A stretch of DNA of 64,000 bases, from NCBI GenBank assembly GCA_013396655.1, contig WBMV01008225.1, positions 841,928 to 905,927 of the forward strand. Direction: 5' to 3'. A program made the translations under genes and the position numbers. This document shows, piece by piece, positions 50,301-63,456 of the stretch; the first letter of the stretch is position 1; every line of letters starts with the position of its first letter. The notes beneath the pieces were generated by a model that was not told the DNA's origin, made no database searches, and saw only the letters and a list, made by a program, of their open reading frames with translations. Origin of the DNA: Campylorhamphus procurvoides. Taxonomy: Eukaryota > Chordata > Aves > Passeriformes > Dendrocolaptidae.

Positions 50301-50939
50301 TGTTATGGCGCATTTTCAGTGCGGCAAGTTTTCATACCTCCAGCCTTGATGGCATATGCCAGCAAGACCCAGTGCAGCGCTTCTGCTGCATTTGGCAACT
50401 GAGTAAAATCTGCCTTTTTCACCTGCGTTTGGCAGCATTAGCCTGAGAGCATGTGCTCTCTCTCCCTCTCAGGTGTCACGCCTTTCTGAAAGCGTGAAGA
50501 TTTTGGCACATCTTATGGCTGGGCAATAGAGCAGTGAACATACAAGATGTTCCCAGCTCCTATGAATGAAGGTCTAGGAACTATGTTTTGAAAAAAAGTC
50601 AGATGTGAGTCGTAGAATTACTAATTGTCAACAGCTTGTGGTCTGCTGACACCTGGGTTTGGTTTGCATTATTCCTATAGCTAAATAGAAGTGGCTGATG
50701 ATATTGTACTTAGGCTGGTTGATGTGAGTCAGACAGACAGCTCTTCTGGACTGAGAAAAGAAATTTTAAACTGAAAAGAGACAGAGTAAAGGGTAGAAAA
50801 ACATATAAAATAGAGCCAGTCCTGTTCTAAAAAAGTAGTAACTCACAAAGAGTTAATTTGAGCAGGTTTATATTTATCTGTCTGGTATTTATCGGTCTGA
50901 CACATGTGGTTGATACAAAGAGCTGGTGTTTGCTCTGTC

Positions 50940-51060
50940 AGTAGGAGTATTTTATTATTATTAATAACTATTTGTTAACTCTGGCATCTCCAGTATGCCA
51001 GGCACTGTGCAAAACCCAAGGAAAGCATAGTGTCTCCCCAGAGAGTTTATACTAATCTAT
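50940..51060 (+). repeat. Ancient MIR-like SINE relic
   Basis: ATTATTATTAATAACTATTTG, then GCCAGGCACTGTGCAAAACC and CCCCAGAGAGTTTATA, resemble the sauropsid form 'TATTATTA...TGCTAGGCACTGTACAAA...CCCCAAAGAGCTTACA'. Only this half is visible. Confidence 0.45.
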
Positions 51061-51269
51061 CCTATTGCAACAATATTTTTTTAGTGCTGTGTATAAATCA
51101 TTCTTCTAGCAGAATTTAGTGCAGAGGTTTACACTTTATCGTTTATGTTTTTGTGACAAACAAATTTGCCACAGTGAAAATACTATGCAGTTCAACATAG
51201 CTATATTTTATGGAGTTTCTTCCAGGCAAACCATTAAAAGCCATTGCTGCAGAGAGGCCCTTAACACAC

Positions 51270-51400
51270 ATTTAACTTTGAAATCTGCCTAAGCATCATT
51301 AACTTTAATGGCCCTGAGCACATACTTTGGGCTAAGCATCTATTGAAGTGCTCTCCTGCATTTGGACAAATTAGGCTGATGCAACTTATTCTGGTGAAAA
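51270..51400. repeat. Possible degenerate palindromic repeat relic
   Basis: CCTAAGCATCATTAACTTTAATGG, then GGGCTAAGCATCTATTGAAG, echoes the palindromic sauropsid motif built on TTAAGCAT/ATGCTTAA with 'TTAACTTTAATGG' in the middle. Weak. Confidence 0.22.
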
Positions 51401-52316
51401 GTGGTGTAAACCATTAGGGATTAAAATCCCCAGGGATTCCCTATGAAAGTGGGTATCACATCATCTGTCGTGAGGGGCTCTGTCCAGATGCTTCATCAGG
51501 CAGCAAGAGCTGACTCTCCCATTCAGGACGATTTTTCCATCTGAGAGACACTGAAACCTCCATCAGTTCTAGGGACCTTTAGAAATAATGGACTCTATTT
51601 TATTGTGTGGAAAAACACTATAGTACTGCCCCACATGTTGGAGAAATGACTCCTGAGAGAATAGAACAAATTATGGTGGGTCAATAGTGTGAGATAAAGA
51701 TTTAAAAATCAACAGACCCTCTTTGATTCTGACTAGAGCTAAATCTCCAGTTAAATAAAAGAATATAATGAAAAAGAAGCAAGAAAAAAAATGAAAAAGA
51801 TGTGCATCAGAGAAAGAGTATCATCCTGTCTCAAGGGGAGAATAACTGAAAAAATATAGTCTTGGAATAACTTAAAAAAATAGACTAATGCTTAATGAGG
51901 TTCTTGGGGACCATTTATAAGGACTACATGAGCTGCTTGATTCAAAAGGGAGCTTTGCCCACAGTCAGAATCATGTTCAGTTTAGTCTTATTTATTTAAT
52001 ACCTGAAGCCAGCTTGCATCCTCTGTTGAACTGCCATCCAGAAGCGCTGGAGATGCATGATGTTGCCCTCCTGCCTCTTTTTTTTTTTCCCCTCCCACAA
52101 GAACAAGGTGCAGAAAAGTTGTACAAAGCAGATGGTGGGAGGGAGCAAAACCTTTGCGCTGCCATGAACTCCTTGGTTGACTCACCACGTCTCATATAGC
52201 TTCACCCTAGATTTCTGAAGAGATAGCACTCACCATAGGGATTTTCCTGTTCCCCTACAATACCAGACCTTATATCTTTAGAGCAAATTCAAGTGGGCTT
52301 TGGCTATTCTTTATAG

Positions 52317-52417
52317 GGAACACAGAAAGAAATCAACTATCCTTATGAAACCATCGATGCTGTGCTGGATGTTATGGAGAAACAGCATCAGCCAAGCCAT
52401 AGAAGTCTTTCTTCAAG
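52317..52417 (+). CDS. Candidate 101-base exon of an unidentified plus-strand gene
   Basis: The acceptor TGGCTATTCTTTATAG and the donor CAAG|GTTTGT flank 101 bases. In phase 0 the block reads GTQKEINYPYETIDAVLDV, then MEKQHQPSHRSLS, leaving in phase 2. A second frame is also open and the third stops early. The phase-0 peptide has natural composition (acidic helix, then a basic, Ser-rich tail) and is the best coding candidate in the right half. The family is unknown. The donor is not ideal (GTTTGT). Confidence 0.38.
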
Positions 52418-53704
52418 GTTTGTGAATGACTTTTTTTTTGGCTGATGCATGAGAAATAAGTCAGGCTGTCACAAACTGTTCACTGAAGACTTCACTGAAT
52501 GCATGAAAGCCCTGAGAATAGAAAGACTGTTGCAAGACTGTGAGTGAGACAGGTAAGAGAAAAAGCAATTTCTTTCCCTCCGATGTGATTGTTTTTATGT
52601 ATATACACACAGACATAACCATAGGTAAGACCACTTGGAGAAAACAGATATGTAAGGGCAACTGTATGCATTTGCTGTGAGAGTCTCCAGAGGCAAGAGA
52701 CTTCAACAATTAAAGCCGTAGAATCCCAAAGTGGTTACATTATGATTGTCCTTTGTTTTTAAGCTCACTGTAAATCACCTTGTTTTTCTGTCTAGAATAT
52801 ATTGTCATAAAAAGGAAATATTCAAAAAATTAGTCAACCACAGCATGGCTTTGTAGACTGCTTTAACTTGTGTGACATGAAGAAGAGTATGATTCATGTC
52901 CTCAAACAGCTCTGCTGGCTTGTAGAATTATTTACTAAACAAGTAAGAAAATGGTTTATTTAGGAGCACTGAATGACAAGATTGAGAACTGAAAACCAGT
53001 AAGAGGAAGGGAAAAATAAAATATTAGACAGCCAAATGACTGTGGCTTGATATATCTTCTCTCAGCTTTTCTTTGATTTTTTCTGAAAGAAGTTGGCAGT
53101 GATAATAGTAAGACTGTGAACAATATAACAATATGATGTACTTGTGCCAAAATGTAAATTTGAAAGAAATATTCTAAGATAAACTATATCAAATTATCTG
53201 CAAGAAGCATAAAAAGATGTAACACACTTTCAGTTCCTTGGAAACACAGAGAAAATTCAAATGCAGAGCTCAAGAATTTATCTTTACATAGCTATACATT
53301 CCTTATTAAAAATTTGATCCCAATCAGAGAAGAACAAATGAATACTTTGATGATGATATGATGGGTGGGATTTGTGAGAGATATGTTTCATCATGATCCC
53401 AGTAAACTGAATAAAAGCAAAACCGCCCCAAAAGACTCAGAATGTCTCACACATCTCTTTCTCAAAACCTAAAAGTAAATGAGGGTGCCTAATTAATTTT
53501 TAGTTCCATGAATGGGAGATTTTTAGGATCAAGATATTAGGTCAACATGCAATATAACTTTTTTATAAAGCTCTCAGATACAGGTCTGAATGCAAGAGGT
53601 TCCAACCCCCTCATGTGAACAATAACTCTTCACTAACCCTGAATCAACACAGACACTAGAGAGTATAGTCTCTTAGGGAAGAGAAAATAGTCTCATGCCA
53701 AAGT

Positions 53705-53772
53705 CCTTTCCCTTTCCCTTTCCCTTTCCCTTTCCCTTTCCCTTTCCCTTTCCCTTTCCCTTTCCCTTCCTC
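53705..53772. repeat. (TTTCCC)n hexanucleotide array
   Basis: About 11 nearly perfect TTTCCC units form a pure pyrimidine strand of some 68 bases (GGGAAA on the other strand). Such mirror-symmetrical homopurine-homopyrimidine DNA can adopt triplex forms, and the G runs may stack. The purity of the array suggests it is young. Confidence 0.95.
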
Positions 53773-56700
53773 TGTTTTCATAATAAAACAAATGTCTTAT
53801 TTGTATTATTTTCTTACAGAATGACATGAAGGGGTTATGTTTTTTAAAAGCATTTCAGTGAAAGCCCATGAGTAGGTCTGCAGAGGTTCAAGCAGATGTT
53901 CAAGTTTCTGATCTTTTTTTCCTCAGCTCTGAGTCAGTTGAATAGGAGTCCAGCCCAATCAGCCTGGAAAACATGAAGTTTATCCCCAAGTCAATGTGTC
54001 TGAACTTGTGGCTTAAACAAACTGCATGCTGTCCCAGGGAGGCTCAGGGTCACAGCTGTAAAAATTGGTGGGTGTCTCCTAAGTTAGGAAAATGTATTAG
54101 ACACTCATTTGAAGTACCAGTGGTTGCTTTAGTTTTACAATGAGATTGAAAGTTTTACCCTCTAGCATTGCTCCTTGGCCCTCTCTGGCCTATGGCTGAA
54201 GTGCCAAGCCAGTGTCTAGATGAAATTGTATTTTCCATGGGCCTTGATCACTACTCATACTCTCTTTTTCCCTTTTAATTCAAAGCATATTTTGTAATAC
54301 TGATACAATTATTTACTGTTTCATACAAAACATGGTCCTTCTGCAGTCTTTAATAAATTTTTCTTCACTGCTCTTGTTTTCCTAGTTAAGACCTGGTTAA
54401 GGAAACAGATGGGTGATTGTGTGTATATGATGCTGAACTCTGCTTTTTGTTCAATATAAACTCAATCTGACATCACTGGGACTTTGCTTCTAGGAGGTTC
54501 TTTTTTCCTGAAGTAACACACTGGCTTCCAGAAGGTCAATGACAGAAAGACAAAGTAGTCAAAGAAGAATACTGTGATGGTCCTCTCTTCCAACTCTAGC
54601 CCGTAGTTTTTCAGCCTGATCTTACTTTTTTAGTGGCTAAAATCATATGAGCAATATGACTAGTCAGTACATAAGATAAAGAAAACATCACGCATAAAAC
54701 ATGTACCTGAGCTATTTTTATTAGTTTCTCAACTCAGTAGAAATTACTAGATTTTGTGTGACACACTCCCACAGCAAATGAGTATCACAGCATCCTCTGA
54801 CGGGCAAGTGTAGGAGGCTGTAAATTAAGTGAAATACATTTATTGGAATCATCCAGTTATACTTTATGAGAAAGCTGGTTGTCTCAAAATAACCTTGCCT
54901 GCACTTTTTTTTCTTAAGGTCATATAGACAGGACATCTGGCAGAGGCTCAGTCCCAGTGCAACCAATAACATTAACCCTGACCAGCGAAATCACAACTAA
55001 GTGAGCTCATTCTCTATAACAAAAGAAATCAAGCACAATTTCCTAATTGCTGGTATTTCAAGGAGTACATGAAATAATTCTGTTTTCAGTAAATATCTAA
55101 GCCAGGCTGATTGCAAGACCTGCCCCCCAAAAACCCAGTAAAAGAACACCATCTTTGCAAAGTTAGTCACTATTTCACTGTGAACAAGGGCATGGCAGTC
55201 TGCCCCTAAATTAAAATCTATAGCCAAATCTCATTTGTTCTGTACCCCTTGTGGGTTATTGCTATAATCTCTAATTGACAATGATTGCATTTTATGAATC
55301 CATGAACAAATATTAATTTAATTTATAGCATGTCCAGTTTTGTTAAACATCAAAGAGGGTATTTTATAAGTTACCTCAGCAGTAATTCTGACTTCATTCA
55401 GAACCATTCTGCTGCCAGTCCAGGCTCAAACTCAGCAAGCCAGCTGGCAGCTGCCTGAAGGCACAATAGGATGCCCAAGCATCTACCTTCCAGTAAAATG
55501 GATGTTTCTCTTTCTGAGGGCAAAGGGGAGCTCATTACCCACATTTATGGGAGGACGGTTTGCCTTTTCCCACAGAGGGACAGCCTCCAGAGGCACCTGC
55601 CTGGTGCTACCTTGACTCATAGTACCTGGGGGTTGCCCTGAAGGAGAAATTCCTTCCAGGCGTTTGAGGTAATGTGGGCTGCCCACCAGTCTCAGGGTGA
55701 TGCTGCTCCTCCTTCTTCATGGGTACTTCACTGGTCTTGGAGATGCTGTTTATGCATGGCTATAACAGCCTTCCCACTTGTGATGCCAGAGAAGGTGCTT
55801 GGCAGTCTCCTCATGGTACAGGTCTCAGCCAGCAGCAACCACCTTCTTCCAAAGCACTGGGAAACTGGAACACCCTTTTCTAGTTCTTCAACATTTTTCC
55901 CTCCAAATTTGGCTGCTCTGAACCTAACTTGGTGCAATTGCTGTCCCATGACTGTGGGAAGCTCAAGTAAATCCTTTATGTAGATCCTGAGCTGTTTATG
56001 TGAGATACCATCTCCTTCCTTTTAGAGGACCATGGACCTGGAGAGGAAACTTCGGGATAACAAATTTGGCCATCAGTGATTTGCATGTTTTTTCTTGCTA
56101 GGCCTCTTTCCTCAGACATGTTCTATGCTTGTAGCACGTGAGCATCAGTCTTCTTCCTTGACTTGCTACATGCCCCCTTCACCCTGAAGGACATCCCACT
56201 CCTGCAGTTGCAGATATGATCTAAAACTGATCAGGATGCTGCTATTGCTGGATTTTTGTTCTTCATTTTGACATCTTCTTCAGGAAAGGAGAAAAAAGCC
56301 ACTGGAGAGCACAGTGAACAGAACAAGACAATGCTCAGTGTTATTGGGAAAAGTGTGAGAAAGGAAGAATTCCTTATGTTTTAAGGCAGGAGGTTTGGAG
56401 ACCTTTGCCAGCAAACTCTGCCACCACAGCAATGCCTTGCAAATGTCAAGGTCATCTGCAACTGGCAAGAGAGATACATCCTGTTCTCAACTTAAGTGTC
56501 ACTTCATATCAGTGTGTTACTGCACTCATCAAGTTGTCTACACCAAAACTGAGCTGAAAATGTCCCTTGTTACAAATGAACATTCTGGATGCAGGAAATA
56601 TGCTGTCAAAACGTAACAGTCCAGCTTATGGCTTGACCGAATGCTTTATCATCTTTGAAAAGCATGACAGCTGGTGTGAACTTTTGTATCAGATAACAGC

Positions 56701-57998
56701 ATTCTCTGCTCCAAATACTTCCATGTGACTGGCTTTCATTAAAGAAGGCACCTTGCTGAATTTACTTAGGTAGAAGAACAATTTAAGGGCAGATACCACC
56801 CCTTCTCCATACTAAGGAAGATGGCCTGGAGCACTGCTTTGTGCTGAAGAGTCCCCCTAGCACTGCTTTTTGGCTGAGAAAACAATGTGCTACATCCAGG
56901 AAAAATATGAAGGCTGTATCTGTGCCTAGAAACTGTCACACTGGTATCTTTATAAATTGTACTGATGATATGAAAACAAAGTGCCTTAATTTAATTATGT
57001 GTGTTTTCCTTGGTTAGTGTAAGATGAGTTCTGAGGAGGGATATCAGGACCTTTACCCTAACAGGCTGTCTTGAAAGGCAGAGGCCTTGAAGCAGCCCCT
57101 GTCTGCGCTGCAGAGATGTGCACGCATGGTGCAGGGCCTTGGAGTGCTCACCTATCCCCTCTTTGTGGGATGACTCTTGCTCTTCCCATGTGCCCTGTAC
57201 CCAGAGCTTGGATGGTGACATTTGGGATACAGCAACGAAAAAAAAGGGAAGGCTATACCTGGGACAGGGAAAAACTTCTGAGCGGAAGACTTAATTCACC
57301 AATTTTCTTTTCCTTCTTTGTGAATTGCCTGCAAGCAGGTAGGACTTTTTCCAGAGGAACTGGTGACTGACAAAGTAAATTTGGTTAAAGGCCTTCATGA
57401 GTGCTGCTCTCTGGGCAGACCCACACCCTAACCCTCTTGGCATGTAAGGACAGCACATCCTCCTACCACAAATCCATGCGCAGAGAACTTGCCCTGGCTT
57501 GGTGTGTCTTCCTGGGCTGGAGTAGGGAAGAGAGTGAAGAAGCCCCTGAGCCACATGGCTGGGAGGCTGCTGTGCCCTCAGCAAGGAAGTACATGAGGTT
57601 TCAGTACAAGGATCATAATGGTCTCTGATCTTTCTGCAGATCGCACAGAGGAGGGAGACTCTTTGCAGCTGTGTATCTTAGCATAAGGCACACTAAGCGT
57701 AGAAATGCATTGTGAAGAAAAAAAGTGCTTTCTTTTGGAGTTTCAGAAAACACATAGAGAGGATTAGACAAGAGCCTGCAAAATTTGCAAGAGCTAGTGC
57801 TGCAAGTGCGTTTTAGTGGGAGACATCTGCAGTTAAGATTTGTATGAACTAAAAGCCAGAGTAAAACATGTCTGGTGATGTTCTGGCGTGAGCATGTTGA
57901 GGAAGAGGTAGGGCAGATCCCCATTATCATACTGAGCATCCTGGAAAATGCAGATTGCACCTAGTAGTATGTACCAAATATAGTAATATTTTTTGCAG

Positions 57999-58178
57999 GG
58001 TGGCAGGCACTGAACTCCCAGACAGAGCTGATGCAAACGACTGGGGATAACTGGACAAGAAAACACATGGCTAGAAAGATAGCCATCAAATTCCTCTTAC
58101 TTCTTTCTCTGGCACTTAGTTTTCTCTGCAAAATGTTGACAATATTCCTTAGACAGAAAGGGACTAGAAATGGAAAAA
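57999..58178 (+). CDS. Candidate 180-base exon with a hydrophobic segment
   Basis: The acceptor TATTTTTTGCAG and the donor AAAAA|GTAAGT are both strong. One frame (phase 1 in and out) is open for 59 codons and contains a basic stretch WTRKHMARK followed by the hydrophobic FLLLLSLALSFLCKMLTIFL, like a membrane anchor. The phase does not fit 52317-52417, which leaves in phase 2. Composition is not clearly coding. It may be a pseudo-exon. Confidence 0.15.
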
Positions 58179-58929
58179 GTAAGTGGATAGACTGTGGTTA
58201 TGGCTTATTTTCTTTTCCCAACATGGGAGTATTGTGTAACGGAATTTTGTTCAAGTATCAGTTTTATTCTTAAAATAGTTATTATTCTTCATACTGCATA
58301 TGAAACAAGAGATATATTTTGGGTCTAACATACTTCTTGATAACAGGCTGTGAGATTAAAAAAAAGTAATTAAAAATTACTTTGTATTAAATTAATTCTA
58401 AATTAATTAAAATTAAATAAAATGTAGAAGGAATCTGAAAAAACTTTTTTCATGTGTATTTGGGCAAAAAAAGATATCTGTGGGCCCAGGGCCTCTGAGT
58501 GCAGTATCTTCTGTCCTCTCTTTAATAAATGCACTACAAAACTGGAAAAAAAGACAATTTTGAAGACAGTGACCAGATTCTGGTATGAGGTATAATCTAA
58601 CATTGTTGGATTGCTATGCTACCCAGAGTCAGAATGATACCCACTGGGAAACTGAGGGTCTCTCTCGAAATGACCTATCCATGAGCTAATGCAAATACAG
58701 TATCAACAGTCAAAATGTATAATGCAACAACCATCCATGTGTCTGAATGTTCCTGTATCAAAACAAGGCCACTGTGTTTTAAGAAACATAAAAGCCCTGA
58801 AACAGGAGAAATCTCGTATGGTTACACTTCAGAAAAATACAAGAATTCTACAACTAAAGCCAAAAACTAAGTGGCAAAATTCCCAGATCAATCTTTCTCC
58901 TTTTTGTTTTCGGTTTTGTCTTTATTCAG

Positions 58930-58981
58930 TTTGGTTTGGTTTTTTTGTTTGTTTGGTTGGGTTTTTTTGGGTTTTTTTTTT
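58930..58981. repeat. T/G-rich low-complexity tract
   Basis: TTTGGTTTGG, then T7, GTTTGTTTGGTTGGG, T7, GGG and T10. Short G runs separated by T tracts on one strand. Confidence 0.8.
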
Positions 58982-61106
58982 AACTTTCACTGGAGCAGAA
59001 ATATTATCAAAAAAGCATCTCTCAAAGTGATTTCAATACTTCCTATAGTCCTGAGAAAAGATATATAAACCTGAGAAAAATGCTGAAGGGAGGGGAAAGT
59101 ATTGGGGGGAAGTAGCTTTGAAAGACTGTGGTTATTCATGGGCAGGTTGTGTAGCAGGGTCAATGTGCTTCTTTCTGTGCAAGACAAAAAGTTTATACAG
59201 TCTTTTCTCCAAATATATTGCCAGTATAAAAGACAAAATGTTGGACCTAGTTCAGCTTTTATTCATTCTATCCCGGTTGAAACAACTTTTGAAAGTTTAG
59301 TGTGAGAACAGTTTCCAAAAATAGGTAGAGAAGCTAAAGGATTGATGACGGAGATGGCAGTATCCATGGGAAAAGGGTCAGGTGGCCACAGCACTCCCTT
59401 GTCTTCTCTACGCCCCAGAAAACTGTGGGTTTTGATGAGTTTTGAGTGACAATTAAATTCTCTGGTATTACTCATTTTGTTTTCCTTGGGTCACTTTGCC
59501 CTATATATTACTCCAGCAAAATAAACAAATTCAAGGAGCCATAGTTTTGATTTTTAGGGGGATATGTGTGAAAAACTTTTGAATCAGGAGGTCTGTGCTA
59601 GCCATATGTACTGTTATATGTGTGTCAAATAGACAGATGACCATGAACAGGAAAATGCAATCAATCATGCCGCCACTTTCTTCTCAGTCCTCCACTCATG
59701 TGCCTAACCCTGTAAACCATTGATATGCACAAATCTATTAACAAAAGTTGGCATATTTCTATTGCTTTTGTATTTTTTCAAATACTTGTGTAACACAAGG
59801 GATAATACTTGCCTCTCATTGTTTTAAGTGGCAATAATCCACTTGCTAAGGGGAAAGACTACAATGCAAAAGGTTTTAATTTAAAATCTCAAATCAGAAA
59901 AGAGATTATTACTGAAAAACCGAAGTCCTGATAATCAAGTATTTTAAAACTTTTGTAAAACTAAGTTGCTTGATAAAGCAAAAGGCTAATAGAAGTGATC
60001 TTAAATCAAGTATCATTTAGGGAAAGTTTGTGTAAACTTCCCTTTGCCAGGGTATTTTATTCTTCATCTGTGTGACAGTCCTTGCTAATGCAGCTGGACA
60101 CACCACCACCACTTTTGGGATGTGGAGCTTCAAGTGAAGTCACCAGCTCCCCTTTCATGGTGACATCTTGAGAAAGGAAGATCCTGAAAGATTCTGAAAA
60201 AAATCACCTATATAAGAAAACCCACTGGCTCTAACAGGACTCATCAACTACCTTAATGCTTTCAAACTAGAGAACTGCTTCAGCTCTCTCAGTTACGTCC
60301 CAATAAATCAATCACATAGAAGACGGGCTAAGTAAACTGCACTAATCAAAAACTGTTGACACATATTCTAAACCCACTATTAGAATACAATGATTTGAAT
60401 TAAGTTTACTTGGCAAGTTACAGAAGGAACTCATCTTTCAGGTATTGTGGATGCATAATTTTGGAGCTGAGAAGCCATTCAGTGTGTTGGCATAGCATTA
60501 TATGAACTCTGGAGATCTGGGAGCACAAGCAGAGGATTGTTACACAAGCAGATGCCTTAAGAATGGCTGCTAAGTGGCTTAAATCAAACCAACACTGTGC
60601 CACATAAAAGCTTTAACAACCCTCTTCCACAGGACAAATAAATTAAATTCTTCCCAGAGACCTCTAAGGAAAAGAAATCAACGGGCTCCTTTGAAAGACC
60701 TTCCTTCTTAGAAGTTTGTTACTGGTTTCTGTGGCCAGTTGAGTTTCTCTGCTTTTAACAAGCAACAGTGAAATTCTTCTACTAGACACACTTTTGACAT
60801 TTGGGTACTTGAGGTTGTTCAGCTCTGGGACTGTCAGCAAGGTAAGCAGTGAGATGCACTTGCCCAGGGGTTAAGCAAAGTTCTGTGCCACTGAGGCATC
60901 TTGCTGTGGTCTCTTTGTACTGCTGTCCCATATGCATAAACACCAAGCAGCACCAGTGCAGGTACTCAGTGGCCCCATCTTCACCAACTGATGCACACGC
61001 CCACCACATGCGTGCCTCTCCTGAACTGAGGCTTCTTTCTTCTTCATTTAGTTGGATTTTCATTAAAATCCTGTTTCTTAAAATAAATAATTAAATATAT
61101 ATGCAG

Positions 61107-61134
61107 ATAGATTAGATAGATAGATAGATAGATG
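61107..61134. repeat. (GATA)n microsatellite
   Basis: GATA/GATTA units: AGATAGATTAGATAGATAGA, then TAGATAGATGG. About six units with small interruptions. Confidence 0.9.
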
Positions 61135-62589
61135 GATGAAAGTGGACTTTGGGTGTAAAAAGCTGGTGTGCTGACTCTATACCATCTGGTGACTTTTTAA
61201 CTGCAACCATGCAGCACAGGTACAAGTCCTCTGAGGGAAGAGGTGACTAATAGGATGCAGGGAGATCCTAGCTGGTTAGGAAATAACATTAGATTTCTGT
61301 TTTTTTCACTAGTTAATGTGATATGTAAATGAGGAATGTATGTTATGATTTGAAGTGTGTCTGTAGAAAACATAGTGTAAATGCTTCGGAGGAGGATGTT
61401 TTCCTAATGAATATGCTCTTTGCTTGAGAATGGCAGTCCCAGTTTTCTTCCATCATCTTGTGCAACTTGTCTAAAGGAACACTTGTTCAAGGGGATGGCA
61501 AGTGTTTGAAATTTGAGTAGGATCCACTCCATTAGCCTGAATTTGTACAGTCACACCCTGACTTCCACACTGCAAGAAATCCTAACCCATTCTTCAGCTG
61601 CTGGGAATGAACTTTACAGTATATCTCAAGCCAATAAGAAATTCCTAACTCCACTGATTTGTCCCAAAGCTAGGGTTATCACAGCAGACATTTTAAAGCA
61701 AATTTAAGACAGAAATTTCAAACAGAGACACCAGGGGTTAGATTTCCACATTGTATTGAAGCACCTAGGCTAGGGGCTTGCTTTTTGACCCTACTCAATG
61801 TCTTTCAGCTCCCATGGATTTCTGTGAAGACTGGGAAATGGTCATCTTTGCAAATCAGAGCCATGGTAAGGTACTGGTTAAGAGCAAAGGAAAGTACTTG
61901 TAGACATCAAGTTGCCAAATTATTTAAGCTTTCTGTTGTGTGATTCTTCTCATTGCAGTCAAAGCTATTGAACACTCAAGTAGCAAAGCTGGGGAGGTTC
62001 TCATCATGCCTTCCTGCTGACTCCCCATTTTAATTTATCATATCTTTCATTTGTCCATGGGCACAGCCTTCCTGCATTTCTCTTGTGTGAGGCCTCTGGG
62101 AAGTGGCTTTCATTTTCAAAGCTAGTAGAATGAAGAGAGAAATGCAGATACAGAACACAGCCTCCAGTCTACCTTGAAACAATGGACTGAATTTCATTCT
62201 GAGTGAACAAATCTGAGCAAATTTCAAATTTTCTCATATTTCCTCCAGCAACTTGATCCTTAACGTCACACTCCAGCAGTTAAGAAACAGAAACATGCCA
62301 CATATCTTAGGGATTCAGTCGAAGCAGCAGACATGTTTGATGATAAAATGTTGCAACAAGCTATTTCCCAGCCAGATTTACAGCAAGAATTCTTGCTAAG
62401 GATACTTTTGTAACTCAAATAAAATAACTAAAATTGCTCACTGCACTAAGAAGAATGTTGTTTGCATCTTATATACAATTTTTAAATTTCATATTCCTTT
62501 TATTCAGATTTAATCTTGGGTAGTAGTACTACCAAATCCATGGTTCTCACATTTTTTCAATGTGCTGTGAAAACATCTGCTAGTACTCA

Positions 62590-62740
62590 TCAAACTCTTC
62601 TGTGGTTCATTGTCCCCATTTTACAAATTGAAGGAATTACACAGGCAGGTTAAAGGACTTGCCCAAGACCACACAGGGAATTGGATGACAGAGTAGGTAC
62701 TAGAATCATAATTTCCTGGCTCTACTTCCAATTGCCTTGT
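62590..62740 (+). repeat. MIR-like SINE relic (core region)
   Basis: CCCCATTTTACAAATTGAAG, GGTTAAAGGACTTGCCCAAG, ACCACACAGGGAATTGGATG and TAGAATCATAATTTCCTGGC follow the MIR core closely (CCCATTTTACAGATGAGGAA..., GTGACTTGCCCAAGGTCACACAG...). It is the clearest MIR-type copy in the window. Confidence 0.7.
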
Positions 62741-63411
62741 GCCAAAGAAAAGGGCCTTTTCTTCTAATGTAACACCTTGGTTATTTGACTTTGTTCTTTC
62801 TCTCTTTCTCTTGCACTTGCTCCACCTCACCCAAAATGGACTTGCAAAAAAAATCACCCCTTTAATCTGCAGCTTTGTATTTAATCTATGGTGCAAAAAA
62901 GATCAAATGAATGTTGTCACCACTCCAAAAAGAGCAGGTAGTGTTTATTTAGCTGGTGTGATGGCAGAGGTGGGTTATAAAAACCTCACAGATTTTTGCC
63001 AGAGATGTAACCCTTTGAGCCCTGGTAAACTCATTCTTATTAATCAGGCTGTGCTGCACAGCTTCTCAGGCAGGACAGGTGCAAAGCTGACAAAACAGCA
63101 CCCTGAAACCATGGTATCCTATCATGGATGTCATCCAAAACACCCCACTCTATTCCTCATTTTTCTTTTCCTGTGGCTCTCCAGCCAAACATGTCTTTCT
63201 TTGTGACAAATGTTGTGATGGGGTAGGAAAATGGTTACTTTGCCCTCCTAAATTAAGTCCCCAGAGAAGGAAACCTTCTTTCCATATTTTTAAGGCAGCA
63301 TTACTTCATTTGCCTTAAAGGTTGAAGGGATTTGATATGAATGCGTCCTTAAGGTAATTATCCTCAAGAGAATTATTTTTTTTAAAGTAATTATCCATTG
63401 CTCTTTTACAG

Positions 63412-63456
63412 ATGCCTTTCAGTACATTTTTTGGAGACATCATCCCTGCAGATCAG
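63412..63456 (+). CDS. Candidate 45-base exon, plus strand
   Basis: A good acceptor (TTATCCATTGCTCTTTTACAG) and the donor ATCAG|GTATTG flank 45 bases. All three frames are open. Phase 0 reads MPFSTFFGDIIPADQ and would join in frame to 63801-63920; phase 2 would follow from 52317-52417. The frame is therefore undecided and the evidence is mainly the splice sites. Confidence 0.22.

Larger units (their letters stand above)
43601..52316. other. Intron-like DNA with MIR-like relics
   Basis: Contents: MIR-like relics at 44186-44300 and 50940-51060, an old palindromic relic near 51270-51400, and G+C-richer patches at 45280-45530, 47080-47450 and 49160-50350. A minus-strand 38-base block at 44648-44685 has a strong donor (GGA|GTGAGT) and reads FSNTLCEGDFQL, but was not called. 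At 50473-50529 a good acceptor (CTCTCTCCCTCTCAG) precedes 18 open codons and a stop on the plus strand. A T/G-rich tract lies near 49840-49870. Confidence 0.45.
52418..63411. other. Long intron-like stretch
   Basis: No firm gene over about 11 kb. Items seen: TTTCCC array at 53705-53772; G+C-richer patch 55430-56100, open in parts on both strands; a 180-base plus-strand block at 57999-58178 (listed); AT-rich sequence with TTAATT words at 58365-58430; a T/G tract at 58930-58981; GATA repeat at 61107-61134; and a MIR-like relic at 62590-62740. Confidence 0.45.

Noticed and set aside
52551..52560. Strong donor CAG|GTAAGAG
   Set aside because: No open frame with a usable acceptor precedes it.
56027..56075. 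Strong acceptor followed by RTMDLERKLRDNKFGHQ and a stop
   Set aside because: Short, phase not supported by the preceding candidate, and the surroundings look like an old repeat; kept only as a note.
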